Shown here one piece after another: positions 50,055-62,532 of a stretch of DNA of 64,000 nt (positions within the stretch are counted from its first letter, which is position 1; each line of letters begins with the position of its first letter). Source of the stretch: Formicarius rufipectus (Eukaryota; Chordata; Aves; Passeriformes; Formicariidae); contig VXAU01004724.1 in the NCBI GenBank assembly GCA_013399695.1, positions 702,814-766,813 on the forward strand, written 5' to 3'. The position numbers and the translations under genes are program-made. Under the pieces are notes generated by a model. The model did no database searches and was not told the origin of the DNA. It saw nothing but the letters and a program-made list of their open reading frames with translations.

Positions 50055-53000
50055 AGTGTTGGCTTCCAGGGGCTTATGGGATGTTTCTATCGGAGCATTA
50101 GGAGCCAGGGTACACAAGCACAGAGCAAGCAGGGTGCCTTGCTCCTCTGCACCTCTAGGAATACTCTGCCAGCTATCCAAGGATTTCCTTTCTGGGTGGG
50201 ACAGGGAACACTGAGTGGAAGCTGTGCAGCGCCAGACGCTGGGATTTGCCTGCCTGCAGGAGCAGACACATCTGGAAAAGCTACACATTAATTTTTTATG
50301 AAGCCTGATTATTAACATTTTGTAAAATGCTTGGAGATCCCTGGTAGGAAAATTTTACCACCTGCGAAGTATTAGTCTTCTATAAATATTTCCAAGCAGG
50401 GAATGGTTGCCAAATGTTTGGGTTCAAGTTTAACCATTCTAAAGCTGGGCTTGGGGGAAATTGTCATGACAAACCAAATCTTTTTGCTGAACAAATTTTT
50501 TACACTGCTCATTTTTCTGCTCTGTGTTATCAATAGTCCTCACTGTTTCCTCTCCTAACCTGTCCTTTATATGGTCCTTGTAACCATGGATATAAACATT
50601 TTTTGTTAGAAGTATGTCTTTTTTGTCAAGGCCAGAACTTGATAGTCTTTGTATTAAAGCACTGATATGAGCTGCAGATATTACTTTCAAGGTCTTAACA
50701 GACATATCGTAATTAAAGAATCTGAATAATTTGTTCCATTATTGTCATTTTAACATTGTATTGGTTTTCAACTTCATGAAGTATTGCACAATATCCTAAC
50801 GGCAGAAAATCTGACATAAATTACACCACTTGAATTTTTAATGTATTTACTCAGGAGCTTGTAGGAAAGTTCATAGCAGTAATTCTATTAGGTAAATTAT
50901 GGTTGTAACTTTTTGGCAGCTTCATTTAAAATATTAGTCAAAATTAGTGAAGCAATTTAGTTCCATTCAAAACAATGCAAGACCAATATGCAAATGGAAG
51001 AGAGAGAGCTTTAAAAATGCAGAGCAATTACTATTTGAATACATATGTATTTAAATAAATACACCACAGAAAGACCAGCCAATGACAGCTGGTTATCCTA
51101 CAGTGTAGACTCGCTTTGATCTCCATGCTCCACGTGATTTCTTTCCTTATTTCAGCAGAACTTTTGACTTCCTCTCTGCCAAAGCACCACCTAACTGTCT
51201 GACTTCAGAGCAAAGTTTTTCTTTTCGTTTCCACATGCTGATACTTGAATCAGAAAATATTATTCTGATTCTGTACTGTATTTGTGTAGGACACTGTTCT
51301 TCCTTGCCTCGGTATGCTGAGTTAAAAACAGAATAGTAAAATTGTTTGATCGTTCATGCTGAGTTCCTGGCAACAGCCTGTCATGCTGTAAAGAAAAGTT
51401 TTCACTGACTCTCTCTCTCACAAGTGTATTAAGAAGACAGCGGGGAAGAAACACACAGAGTTGCATTGAGGAGTAATGATTTCTTCATGTTTATGTTCAG
51501 TCTACACGACCCAAAGATTTGCTCTAAAGGCTTGGAGTTCTGCAGCAAGAGGCAGCAGCAAAGAAGGAATTCTCCAGGGCAGGCTATGTGCTGAATTTGG
51601 TGGGAGACTCCTCATTTGGGATTTCCCCTACATTATCTCCCCCTTGAAGAAAGGTCTTTTTACTGTAGAGGTTGAAAACATGCCAGGCACGCTTTCAGAG
51701 TGTAACTGGATTTGATTATCACCATACAGAGGGCTGATTCAGGTAAACAGACAAAATAAAGTTTTTAGATACTTAAACATGATCCCAAGTTTAAGAAGCA
51801 GACTGCAGATGTGATCCTTCATTCATCTTCAGGATTGAAGCCCAGGGCTTAAAGACTGTGTGGGAACAAGCTCTTTCTATGCTATTTCTCCTCAAAATGT
51901 TTTCCAGAACATTTTGCCTATCTGTTGAAGAATTACAAAGGTGCTTAAAATTGACCTTGAGTCAAACAAAGAGGAAAAAAAAGACAATTTAATTTTTAGT
52001 CAAGAACCAAGTTTAATCAATTATTTTAATAAGATTAAGAGAGTCTCATGAGCAATCTTCTGCTATATTTAGGGCTACTGTGTCATTTGTGTAATGTGGA
52101 AAATCAAAGAATAAAGAGGAAAAGCTAAAAAAAAAAGAGAAAAAATCAGGCAAATGCATAATGCAGTATCTAAGAAACAGAGCAAATGATGTTACCACAC
52201 TCCTCTTACTTGAAGAGAGAGCTTAAACTTACAAGAAAACAAAACCCAAACATTCTTTTGAAAATCTTAACTTTTTATTTCAAATGTAATTCTAGTAAAA
52301 GCAGGGTATGCTGAGTAACAGCACAGAGGTCTGCTGAGGGTAACAGGGATGCTGAGACCTGTGACATTTTCACATTGAAGATAGAAACCCTCGAGTGTTG
52401 AAATGATTAAATTGCCAGCATTTTCTGCCTATCCACAGCAAATTAATTCTGTAAACATTTCCAGTGTTAGGGGATAATGTTTCAGAAATGAGTGATAGTT
52501 TTAAGCGCCATCCATGGAGTTCAAAGTACAAGACCTGAACTTTTTCTGAGACACAGCTCTCTGTGAGTGGACAGTATGAGCAGTAAGTCTGGCCAGGGCA
52601 AGGAACCACAGCTTTTCAGAGCTCTGGAAGAAGCCAGAAGCTGGTGCAGAGCCAGGTTAAGCCATGGTGGTCAGCGAGATATCAGTCAGGGAATGAATCA
52701 TTCAAACATCTTGGCTCTCCAGGCTTACAGAACAAAGCTCTGGACCAATAATAAAATAAACTAAGGGCATAACTTCACTGAAGACTGTAGTGGACACACA
52801 GATATCTGAGCCAAACTTAAATCAGTGAGCTTTCAGTGGAGCAAATTAACCCAAGCAAGCTTTGTGCATGGGTTATATATATACGAGCTGAGCATATGAG
52901 CATGCTCTCAGAAGTTTAGTCATAGCTGCTTTAGTTTATGAAGTTTAAACTAAGGTGTATCATCTTACAACTGGGATGTGCTGGATGCTCAGGGACCAAC

Positions 53001-53399
53001 AGACATCCAATCTTGTTGTAGCAGTCGTGGCAGAAACTCCTGTGTTCAGTCAAAATGAGCTGGGTAGCTTCAGCAGTTTAAATAATAAGTCTTTATTAAT
53101 CCAGCTCATTTTCTGGAATGGTTTCGGAAATGATCACACGAGGGAGATTGATGTTATCATTAGTATACCTAGCCTGACAGACAAGAAAGGGTTTAAAGAT
53201 TCCTTGGAGAGACAAATGTTGTAGGCAAATTTGTGCCTGACAGAGCTGCCAGAACCAGCTTTCTAAGCCTGACGCTCTGCAGAGCAGAGGACACAGCAAA
53301 GCACTTGAGAAATGAGGGCCACTGCCAGTGAAAAAGTTCTTCAGAAACTGAAGGAGAGGACTGTGAACATAAAGTTGTCTGCCATCCACTCCGAGAAAG
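50055..53399. other. Unique sequence, no recognised gene
   Basis: No transposon was recognised. The minus-strand frame 50439-50705 has a coding-like composition (for example VISAAHISALIQRL, HGYKDHIKDRLGEE, TIDNTEQKNEQCKKF). It has only a weak upstream acceptor and no family I know. It could be a decayed coding remnant. Other frames near 51.3 and 52.4 kb are less convincing. Confidence 0.4.
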
Positions 53400-53625
53400 G
53401 CAGTCGCATAAGTCCTCTTACTGTGAGGGTGGTGAGGCCATGGAACAGTTGCCCAGAGAAGCTGTGGCTGCCCCATCCCTGCAGGTGTTCAAGACCAGGT
53501 TGGATGGGGCTTTGAGCGACTTGGTCTAATGGAAGGTGTCCCTGCCCATGGCAGGGGATTGGAACTGGATGATCTTGAAGGTTTCTTCCAACTCAAGCCA
53601 TTCTGTCACTCTGTGATTCTCTCAG
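53400..53625 (+). mobile_element. CR1 LINE 3' end (5'-truncated)
   Basis: It contains the canonical CR1 tail phrases GGAACAGTTGCCCAGAGAAG, CCCATCCCTGCAGGTGTTCA, GGTTGGATGGGGCTTTGAG, CCCTGCCCATGGCAGGGG and TTCCAACTCAAGCCATTCTG. It ends in degenerate ATTCT repeats. The copy is severely 5'-truncated, as most CR1 insertions are. The sequence just upstream (53220-53399) is not clearly CR1. Confidence 0.92.
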
Positions 53626-54029
53626 AGCTGCAAAGCAGTAGAACATGTGTCATAAGTGTTGACAAAATGCCAGTCTCAGAGGGTGAAGAACAGACTGGTT
53701 GCCAGCACCACAAACTAAAAATGTTCATGCTCTCAAACCCCAGAGTTCAGTTTTAGCTGAAAGTGACTGTCAGCGACACGAACGTGGGAAACAGTAGTTT
53801 AAAGACGTTTATTTGGGTACAGAAATAATTTTTGCAAGTTAAATCAAAGCCTAGGAAAGTTTTGGTGGCTGGAGGCACACTTATTTAACAACTGGCCTGT
53901 GGTTCAAGGTCCAGAGTCAGATTTTATGTGAATCAAACCGAAAAAAGGCAACAGTAAAAAACAGAATACAGACTGGGATTGTTAAACCTGCTCTTACAAA
54001 CAAGTATTTTACAAAATGTAATTAAAATT

Positions 54030-54088
54030 ATTTGCATACTGCGCCCAGCACATTATCCTATCTTTACTGATAATCTTTATCAAGATAG
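54030..54088. promoter_or_regulatory. Octamer plus five GATA motifs
   Basis: An ATTTGCAT octamer lies at 54030-54037. Five GATA-factor type sites follow within 36 bp: TTATCC 54053-54058, CTATCT 54058-54063, TGATAA 54068-54073, TTATCA 54077-54082 and AGATAG 54083-54088. Dense two-strand clusters like this are typical of GATA-driven enhancers. No transposon explains it. Function is inferred from motifs only. Confidence 0.3.
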
Positions 54089-54487
54089 AACTGGGGGATG
54101 CCTTCAGTGTCAGATAGATGCTTAGAGAGACTAGAGAGGTCATTTTTAAATGAGTATGTTATTGAAAAATTATAAAATGGGCTAAGGAAACTCATTTAGG
54201 GATTGAAAACTCCAAGAAAATGTTCTAGAGATCTCTCCTGATCCTAAACAAATTAATTCATTGAGGAAGTGGTATGACTTGCCACATGACACAGCAAGTA
54301 CTTGTTCCCAATGCAAAGGAGAGACAAACTTGTATGTCCTGGCCAGAAAGAAAAATCCAGTCAGAAGTCCCTTACTCCTAGATGTGTATTGAGAGTATTC
54401 TCATTTTCCTGGGACAGCTTTGCTAGAAAATATACTGGCTTGCAAAGATGACATCCCAAATCTGAGTTGCTATGCTAGGCCTGATAA

Positions 54488-54504
54488 ATATATATATATA
54501 TATA
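54488..54504. repeat. (AT)8 microsatellite
   Basis: A perfect alternating AT run of 17 bases, flanked by TAA and CCTG. Confidence 0.9.
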
Positions 54505-57500
54505 CCTGATATAGTAACATCTGACATTTATCAGGGTCATGTTTAACCATTCTGCTCTGAAATATAAGTTTAGTCATATAACCATCACCTCTATCATCTC
54601 CAGCCTCCAAAGGCTAGCAGAAAATATGTTAAAGAATATACAGGAACAGATGCCAATTCTGAGCTGTTAAATAATGGAGTGGTAACAACGTAATATGACT
54701 TGTTACTTGCCTACATTTTATTCAACAGAAAACTGAAAACAAGAGTGCCTGCTCCTGAGCACTTACTAGAAACTAATGTCAAAGCCATGGCAATCAGCAG
54801 ATATGGGAAAAAAGATGGGGTGGAGGGAAAGTAAAAAGGAAACATAACCTGGGGTCCTGGGAGCAGTCACCACTTTCTAAGAAATAACTTTGGGAACACC
54901 TGTAACAAAAAGCACTGACTGCAAACAGCAATAATGCCATAAGGAATATCCTGCGGCCAGAGAGAAACTCGACACACCAGGCGGACACAGCAGAGGAATG
55001 TGTGACACTTCCTCCAAAGGAGGACCAACACAGCCATTTCACCTGCGACTTCCTGCCAGCCAGCAGCCACAGCAGGCTGAGAGGGATTCGTTTCAGGACA
55101 CGGCACAAGTGGAACTAACAGACTTGCTGCCAATCTGACAGCAGAGTATTGATACTCTGGGAGATACCTCCAGTTCCACAAATCAGTGCAGACTACCTCA
55201 GAGACTAATTGAACATGTGCTTGTTCATTAAGTTAGATTAAGTTAGAAACTGAACTTCCTTACTATGTTAATGTTTAATTTCAGGATGCAGAGGGAAGTT
55301 GCTGAGAAACTTGTCTTTAAGAGACTCTGGCTGGAACCTGTTGTTAAATACAAGTTATAAAGTGCACTGCTCTTGTTAAGAGCTCACACTTGGAGTCAGG
55401 CAGATCCCTATCAAAATCCATGGTGCCTGCTGGTCGCAGAACAACCCAGAAATATTGAGAAGACACCTTTTTAATTTCTGTGCAAGGTGAAAGCCAGACT
55501 GGGGAAAAAATAATACCATTCTCATTACTTTTTAAAGAGCTAGTAATAGTCTCCTTTTCATTTATGGCATCTATTACTAGATTAATAGAACAGAATAAAG
55601 CATCTCCCTTTGAAACATCAAAGGCAAAATATCCCTATTTTTTATAAGGGAAACTTTTGCTGAAGATACTTGTTGCCTCCCCAGCATAACCAGAGGGATT
55701 ATGCTTCAAAAATGCCTGTATCTGTTGACTGGCTGTAAAGGAAGCCCAGATACTTATCTCAGATTAGACCTCTGCACCACAGAGGCCTAAAGTTAATGAG
55801 ATGATTCATATGTGATTCTGTACTAGAAATTCACAATATGAGAAAACAGAACTAACCATCGCTTGTCAAAGTCTTGCCAGCTGGGCACTGGGGGAGCTAC
55901 ACAGCAGAGGCAATACTGGTGCCTTTCCCTGGCATATTCCATTCCTGGTGTGCATGCTCTTCACACATTCTTGAGTAGACATGACTCTGGACAGGAACAA
56001 CTACTCTGGGCCACATCTGCTCTGTGATTTGTCTTCATACTTCTGACCTAAGGAGGTCAGAAAGGAGGGACAACACAACCACCATCAGGCCTAGTACTGA
56101 GTCACAGCTTTTCCATAGCAGGATTTACCCACTGATCTGATAATTACTGTAAACGAGTGCTTAGCAGTTAGAAAATTTTTAGACAGCGTTTTCTTTCATC
56201 TGAAAGGAGGAAACACTTGATCCTGTTTGGCTCTTATTTGAAGCAATCAGTTATTATGACTGAACTCATTCCTTCTGTCTAAGAGATCTATTTATTCAAA
56301 TCTGTAATGACTGAGAACAGGCACATCCAAAGCCTACAGGTGTGGAGGACACAATGGCCACCATGGTACAGGTAAATCTTCCTCAAAGAGAACCCAAAGA
56401 ACAAGGAAGTCGAATGGATCTCAATGGTGACAGCACGGTCAGGACAGCAGTGTGCACTCCTACTCTGTTCCTGTGCCTGTTACAGGACAGAGGTTTGGGT
56501 GGGCTGTCAGCAGCAGGGGTGGCTTTGATTAGCCTAAAACTGCTGTACTGCAAGTAGGTACTTCAGAGTCTGAGTGACAGGCAACACAGCTATGTGTTCC
56601 ATAGGCTGGGGAAGACAAGAGATGTTAAAGCAGAGCCTCCTTCCTTCTTCATCAGAGTCCTAATTTCCTTAAGTTTCTTCTAAAGAAGCCAGTACATCCA
56701 TTCAAAGTCCAGACCTACTGCAACTCAACCAGAAATTATTCAGAATTCAACACAAAGAGTTACTTCTGGCTATTTTCCTCACAGAAAACTTAATTATTCC
56801 TAAAGGTTTGTCCTCCTTAATTTATAGTAAAAATATAATCTTCAGAATTTAGTTCTGCCATATTCTTTTGTGTTACCTGTGCTACGGACATCACCAGCCT
56901 CAGAGCTTCTGATTAGAGCTAATCATCAATAAAATATATGTGTCAGAATAGGTATTTGCAGCTCTTTAAAAAGTGTTTATATATTTCCAGAATCCTTGGT
57001 TTTCCTCTGCTGTAAGGATAACGTATTTCACATTGTTGAAGGAGCAGAGAGATGTGTTTGATATTGCTGTACACCTGGAGCTGTGAGAAAATTGAGGGCA
57101 AAGTCTTGTGTCCAGATGAGCACTGATGGCTGACAAAATCTGAAGTTGAGCATATTGGCCTCATGTATAAACACCAGGCAAAGCAGCACCAGGGACTACA
57201 CTTTACTACAATGTAAATAACAGCTTGTTCACTTGTGTGTCACTCTCCTGTCCTAACATCAAGATCCTTCTCCTACTTCTTCCCACCTTCTGTTATATTC
57301 TCCATTTGACTTTCCAATAGTGAGAGCAAATAGGGCAGCAATCATGAAAATAGTCTAACACATAGCACACAAATGTCTTTTCCCAGAGAAAAAAATATTT
57401 GTGGGAGAGTTTTTTCCTTTCAAATGAAAAGGCCCCAAGCTACTCATAGAAATCTCTGCTGAGATATGGACCACATACAGTGCACAGGTGATCATCAAGG

Positions 57501-58195
57501 AGTATGGGTTGAATTTCTTCAAAATAAGGGTGCTTTTGAGCCCATAAAGGGAGACATCAGAGACACACAACGTACTGGGTTTAGATAGAGCTATTTCAGG
57601 GTGTGAGTTTGTTTTTTCACTCTCTGCTGTCTTCAAACTTCACTTCTACAACAGTTTTTTAGCTGCAGTCAGAGTGTGAGGCTCCCAGCACAACAGTGAG
57701 TACTGTGAATGCTGTCTGGGATGTGAATACCCATAGCCAGTCCTCTTGGACACTTGTCAGAGTGCTGCTGCCAACAAAAGTCATAGGAAAAAGGGTATTT
57801 TTCTCTCAGTTTCTCCTTGTGTCAGACCAGAACATAATTTCATGGAACACTGAAAAACATACATCTCTACCCTCCAGGACTTTTGTCCTGCTAAATTTCA
57901 AAGATCTGTTGCAAACCATCTACAGATTGAATTCCTGCAGGCAAAAGATTTACAAGCAGCTTTCTCAATGGTAACTTGGCCAGTTCAAATCAGGAAGTCA
58001 GTACTAACTCCTTACATTGAAGGTGGTTTTGCTTTTGAGGGATAAAAAAGCTTTTAAAGTTCGGGTGTGAATAATCATGCAGTGTCAGCATAACAGTTCA
58101 GAAAGGGAAAGCATAAGAGGGACAGAGAAGTGGGAAGTAACTAAGTGGTCAGGCAGAGGGTGCTTGCTGTCTTCTGTGACGTTATAACCCATCTG

Positions 58196-58252
58196 AAAAA
58201 AAAAGAAAAAAAAAAAAAGTAGGCTGAGAAAACCAAAGGAAAAAAAAACCTG
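58196..58252. repeat. A-rich low-complexity tract
   Basis: Several A runs with single G/C interruptions. An open minus frame at 58250-58353 beside it ends in the corresponding T tract with only a poor donor, so it is not called as an exon. Confidence 0.85.
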
Positions 58253-58939
58253 GACAACAAGGAGGAAGATGAAATATTTGGTAAATAATTATTTACAGAA
58301 TTAGTATTCTCTTCTAAAGTTAAAAAACGTGGTAAGCTTGGCTTATCCTGAGGCTGTAGGGTAAGTGGTAAAGCTGTAACAGTGTCTTAGAACTCTTCAA
58401 CTGTAAGCCTTGTCAGCTTTTGGATCGCATTACTGCACATTAATAGAATAGTGAAATGGGAAATGCAGTAATAAAAACTGGGTATCTTAAACCTTGTAAA
58501 TAGGGTTTGGAAAATAAATTGGTGGCAGAATGAGGACAAAATAAAGGACAGAGCTGGGAATGAAAAATTAAACACAGGATGAAACTGAAAGTCTGAGAAA
58601 ATAAGAAATGGGTTCACCAAGCCCTCCTTAACCAACAGGGAAGACTGAGATCAGTAATATGGCCTTCCTGGGCAAGGATATTATTTGCATTCCAGGTATG
58701 CTGACTTGTGATTTCCCAGAATGTGGAGAAGCTGACTGCATAATTTGTCATGGAAACTGTATTTACACCTTTGAAAACAAAAGCAGAGCAGTGGCAGCAG
58801 GAGACAGTTTAGAAAGTACATGAAAGCCTAGTCAAAGTCTGCAGCCAGTCTCCTTCCACTTCCCCAGCACCTACACTTGTTGTACCAGGGATGCTCCCTG
58901 GCACACTCCTGCCTATTCCCTCTCGTATTTGCTTATAAG
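58253..58939. other. Unique non-coding sequence
   Basis: Nothing recognisable. The minus frame 58387-58635 is Phe/Ser-rich and probably chance. Confidence 0.5.
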
Positions 58940-59680
58940 GATGCATCATCCCTGAAATGATTTAATTCCTTTTTGAACTGCTGGTACTATTGGTGTCCAC
59001 AGCCTAGTTCTCAAAAAGTTCACTACCCAGTGTGTCTGAGGGTTTTTTGTTCGGGTTTTGTTTGTTTGTTTGGGGGGTTTTTTTGTGTGTGTTTTGTTTT
59101 GTTTTTTAAGTACGTTCATTTATCTGTCTTAAATTACCTTCCTACTTGTTTTACTAAGCATCCCTCAGTTCCAGTATTGCAGGATTTGGTGAACAATTCT
59201 GCCATCACCTTACCTACCACCTTCACGATCTCATAAACCTCAACCACACCCTACCCCTGCAAACTGGCAAGTCCCAGTGTTTTGCCCACTCCTGGCAAGG
59301 CAGATGGCTCATCCCTCATTTCTTTTTGTTGCCCTTCTCTCTCTTTTCCTTTGCAAACTGCTTTGCCATCCCTTCGGGAGATGGGGAGGCCTGAAATGTT
59401 CCTGCCCTCCAGCTGTGGGTGCACCAGAGCTTTATGTGGAGGCAAAACGACACCTTCTGCCTTGTTTTCATGCCTGACCAGACATGCCCAATATCGTATT
59501 GGCTTTTTTTTGACCATCACCACACCCTGCAGCAATGGTTTCAAAAAAACGCCTGGGTGAGTCTGAGGGATCTTTCCAGAGCTGCAGCTGCCAGTTCAAG
59601 CTCAGCAGCAAGCAGGGATGGTGTAGGTGAGGATTGCCTCCAGATGCAGCATGCTTTGCCATTTATCTACACCAAAGCCC
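58940..59680 (-). mobile_element. Ancient CR1 ORF2 fragment (C-terminal part)
   Basis: Translated on the minus strand, pieces match the CR1 ORF2 C-terminal region: KKANTILG (about 59495-59520) and, after a frameshift, VVLPPHKALVHPQLE (about 59415-59460). These correspond to the CR1 KKAN-x-ILG and LPLY-x-ALVRPHLEY blocks. On the plus strand the expected reverse-complement landmarks occur in order: GGCAAGTCCCAGTG, TTTTTGTTGCCCTTCTCT, GAGATGGGGAGGCC, GTGGGTGCACCAGAG and GCTTTGCCATTTATCTACAC. A T/G-rich tract (59041-59108) interrupts it. It is heavily decayed and belongs to an older CR1 layer. Confidence 0.7.
59041..59108. repeat. (GTTT)n/(GTTTT)n low-complexity tract
   Basis: T runs punctuated by G in GTTTT and GTTT units, within the old CR1 copy. 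Probably a local expansion of a T-rich part of the LINE. Confidence 0.8.
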
Positions 59681-59800
59681 CTCTAAGCACTTATTCTGCT
59701 TTGTGGGGTCCCTTTTGGATTTTATAAATATTAAGGTGGCACCCATCTACTCCAAAGACCTTAATACTTTTGTACAAAAGATAGAAGGAGAGTGAGAAAT

Positions 59801-59836
59801 GCAAGAAAGAAAGAAATAAAAGAAAGAAAAATATAT
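59801..59836. repeat. Imperfect (AAAG)n microsatellite
   Basis: Repeated AAGA units with AT interruptions. Confidence 0.85.
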
Positions 59837-60259
59837 AAGTGATTGGGTTTTTGTTTGTGGCAGTACACAGCATTTTGATATTGTCCTCACAATGTGATTT
59901 TTAATTATTTTTCTCTATATAAGTGCATGACTGTAGCATATGGTCACAAATTTCTGTTGATTTGAGTTGGTTTTATCCCCTCTAAGATATTTTTAATTTA
60001 AGACAGTATCAATAAAAGCACCATGGAGAGATTTCCTCCACAATTCTTAAAATTTAATCCATACTCATCAACGAGGAAAAGCTGCAACCGGGGAGAAAAG
60101 AATTAAGCATCTCCTGTAATCCAATCAAGACTGTTCACAGGTATACAAGAAGGGAAAACTCACCAGAATGGCACGAATAGCTAAAGAAAGTCCATTAAGT
60201 AAGGGTTTATGTAATTTTACAGTTTTCCCATCTCTTCTGATGTTGTCAGCTATTCTTAC

Positions 60260-60330
60260 CTGGGACTGTCTCACTTCTGGAAATTGGTTTTGAAGAGTAA
60301 CTGTGAGCTCCTTTGGCATTATCAGATAGA
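60260..60330 (-). other. Candidate internal exon, unknown gene
   Basis: The minus-strand segment has a consensus donor CCCAG|GTAAGA at 60260. If spliced from the segment at 60588-60731 it continues in frame with 23 codons including MPKELTVTLQNQFPEVRQSQ. The acceptor (GAAGCTGAG) lacks a good pyrimidine tract, which is its main weakness. No family was recognised. Confidence 0.15.
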
Positions 60331-60587
60331 CTCAGCTTCAGTTTAGTTTACTACCCACCTTCAGCAGTGTTACTGTAATTTATGTCTAATTATGACCACG
60401 GTGTAATCACAGGTGAGGAACATGAATATTTCCCTTAACATTCCTTACCCAAGACCTTACTTGCCCTTGCACTCTCTCCCAGCCAGATGTCTGGGTAGTG
60501 TGAGTCGAGGGTCTGACAAAGGGGATGTGGTCACCAGGCCTGAAGGGCAGTGAAGAAGATTCCTCCCTCAAAAGCAGCAGCTCTTAC

Positions 60588-60731
60588 CCAGTTGCACAAA
60601 GAAATGATGTTTATGCTTTGCCATGTCCTCATATACACACAGCTTTCCCAGGAACTTTTGAACCTGGCAGTCAATTGCAGCAGAATTAGATGGGGGTAAG
60701 GTACAGATCCCAGAGATAAGCTCCAACTGCT
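60588..60731 (-). other. Candidate internal exon, unknown gene
   Basis: The minus-strand segment is open for 47 codons. It starts after TTTTCAAAG (or 5 bp later after AGAGCAG) and ends at CTGG|GTAAGA, a good donor. The translation includes ISGICTLPPSNSAAID, FLGKLCVYEDMAKHK and HHFFVQL. Its end phase (1) fits the start of the next segment at 60260-60330, giving a continuous frame. No family was recognised. The acceptor is only moderate, so this may be a chance pseudo-exon. Confidence 0.2.
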
Positions 60732-62532
60732 CTTTGAAAATCAGCAGCCACAGAAAACACACCTGATGGTGTCTTCAGAGAGGAAAGGCAGCAGCAGAAG
60801 CCCCCATCTCACTGAGCAATGGAAAACTGACACTATGAAGGAATTTAAAAACAACTCCACTTAGGAAAAAATTGCAGTAGGAGATTTATCTTCCGAGACA
60901 AACATCAGTCACCTGTTAAGACATGTATTCGTGGGAAACCTGGCCTCTTTAATTACGGTGTGGCAGGACTTGTGTGCTACCCCTGAGCTCTGCAGCTGCA
61001 GCCTGCCCTGCCACACTGTTGATTTCCAAGCTGATTTAATTACAGACTTTTGCAAGAAGCCAGCCAGACTTACTCAGAGTTAGCTGGTGGCTTTTTAGGG
61101 TTCTTTTGACTGAGAGTTTTTACAAGGATTGATAAAGTCTGTGCCTGTTATGATCAAAATGTTGTCTCTTTTCATGGCAACCAAAATACATTTCTATTAG
61201 CCAAAACATGAACTATTTTCAGTTCACAGAACTTGCACACCTAAACAATATGGCAGTTTGTCAGAAATCTGGTAGGCCTGCAGTGTTCTGCCTTACAAAG
61301 TTCTAACAGTTCATACCCACCTTCACTGGATATCAACCCCAAACTTTGTAAGAGGAAGCGAATGAATACCCATGTTACAAAGTACCCAGTACCCTGTTAT
61401 ACTTGGAGTTTCAGGCACAGGATTTGATGCTTCCTACATTTTTTGGATAACAGAATGATGCCAAACCACTAAAATTTCTTGTTCATCAACATCATGTACC
61501 TTTAGCATCAAACTTTTAAATGAAAACACTGTAAAGGCTCTTCAGAAGTAACTCATAACCACTGTTCCAAAACCAGGCTCTGAACAACTTACCTGCCCTG
61601 TGGCACACCAACACTGTGCAGACAGTATGTGCACACCCCAAGAAGATCACAGCCAAATACAACATGAAAACCCTGTACAATTTTAAGAATTGGGCTTTTT
61701 CGTGTCCAAGCCCACACTCAGTTACTCATTAGGACTTGAAAATAAACTTTAGAATGAAACAATAGTGGCTAACCTATAAATACACCACCTTCATCTGGCT
61801 GTTCAGTCTGGCAGACTGGCAGCTCAAACACATGCAGTGGTTTGGGGAAGGCTACCAGGGACTGTAGGGTATTTCCTCACAGTCACTGTTCTTTAACTGC
61901 TCTTTCCTGATGAAGAAGTCCCTCTCTCAGCTTTGAAACGACTGATGCCTCAACCTGTTTTCAGACCATTACCCCTACCATTAAATCATTCCATGTCTCA
62001 AGAGCAAAGTTCCTTCTGCTCATATGTCAAATGTTATTGTTACATACTTTTTAACAGATGTGTATTCCAGAATTAAACCTTAAACTTTTAAATCAGAATC
62101 CATAAGGAGACATATGTGATACATGGGTGAAAATCAAGAATGCATCCCTGCAAAAGGGAATGACTACTTTCAAACTTGTAGCTGAAATTCCTGATTACAA
62201 ACATACCTATAAATGCTTTGCTTGGATTACCATGGCACTAGATCCTGGCTGCTGGAAATCCAATGCTCATATTTCCTTGAGCCCACTAAACCTGGAACTG
62301 CGTTACAGAACAGTTCTCACTTGTTCTAGTAACTGCTGATGCAGTGGTACAACCCTTGCTGTGTTTGCTGGTTTTTACGATCCAGCTATACACACAAATC
62401 CTAGTTCAGACAGATTCAACCTACCTTCGCAAAACCCCAACTAACTCCTCAAGGCCTTGTCTTTTAGCAAAAAACCATGTAATGTGCCATGTTATCACAA
62501 AATGAAACCAGCAGCCCTCCAAAGTTCTTGAA

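Larger units (their letters stand above)
53626..58195. other. Unique non-coding sequence
   Basis: No gene was recognised. It contains a dense GATA/octamer motif cluster (54030-54088) and an (AT)n repeat at 54488-54504. Overlapping minus frames at 54794-55181 and 56943-57164 are open in more than one frame and lack support. Confidence 0.5.

Noticed and set aside
57355..57636. Minus frame considered as an exon joining to one at 57.08 kb
   Set aside because: No pyrimidine tract at its acceptor. The segment at 57080 downward has a good acceptor but is open in two frames with no donor, so the chain is not credible.
58250..58353. Minus-strand exon candidate with acceptor CTTACCCTACAG
   Set aside because: Its donor would be GTTTTTTT inside a T tract, which is not a working consensus, and there is no homology support.
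59251..59544. 97-codon minus frame as an independent gene
   Set aside because: It contains CR1 ORF2 C-terminal motifs and is part of a decayed LINE.
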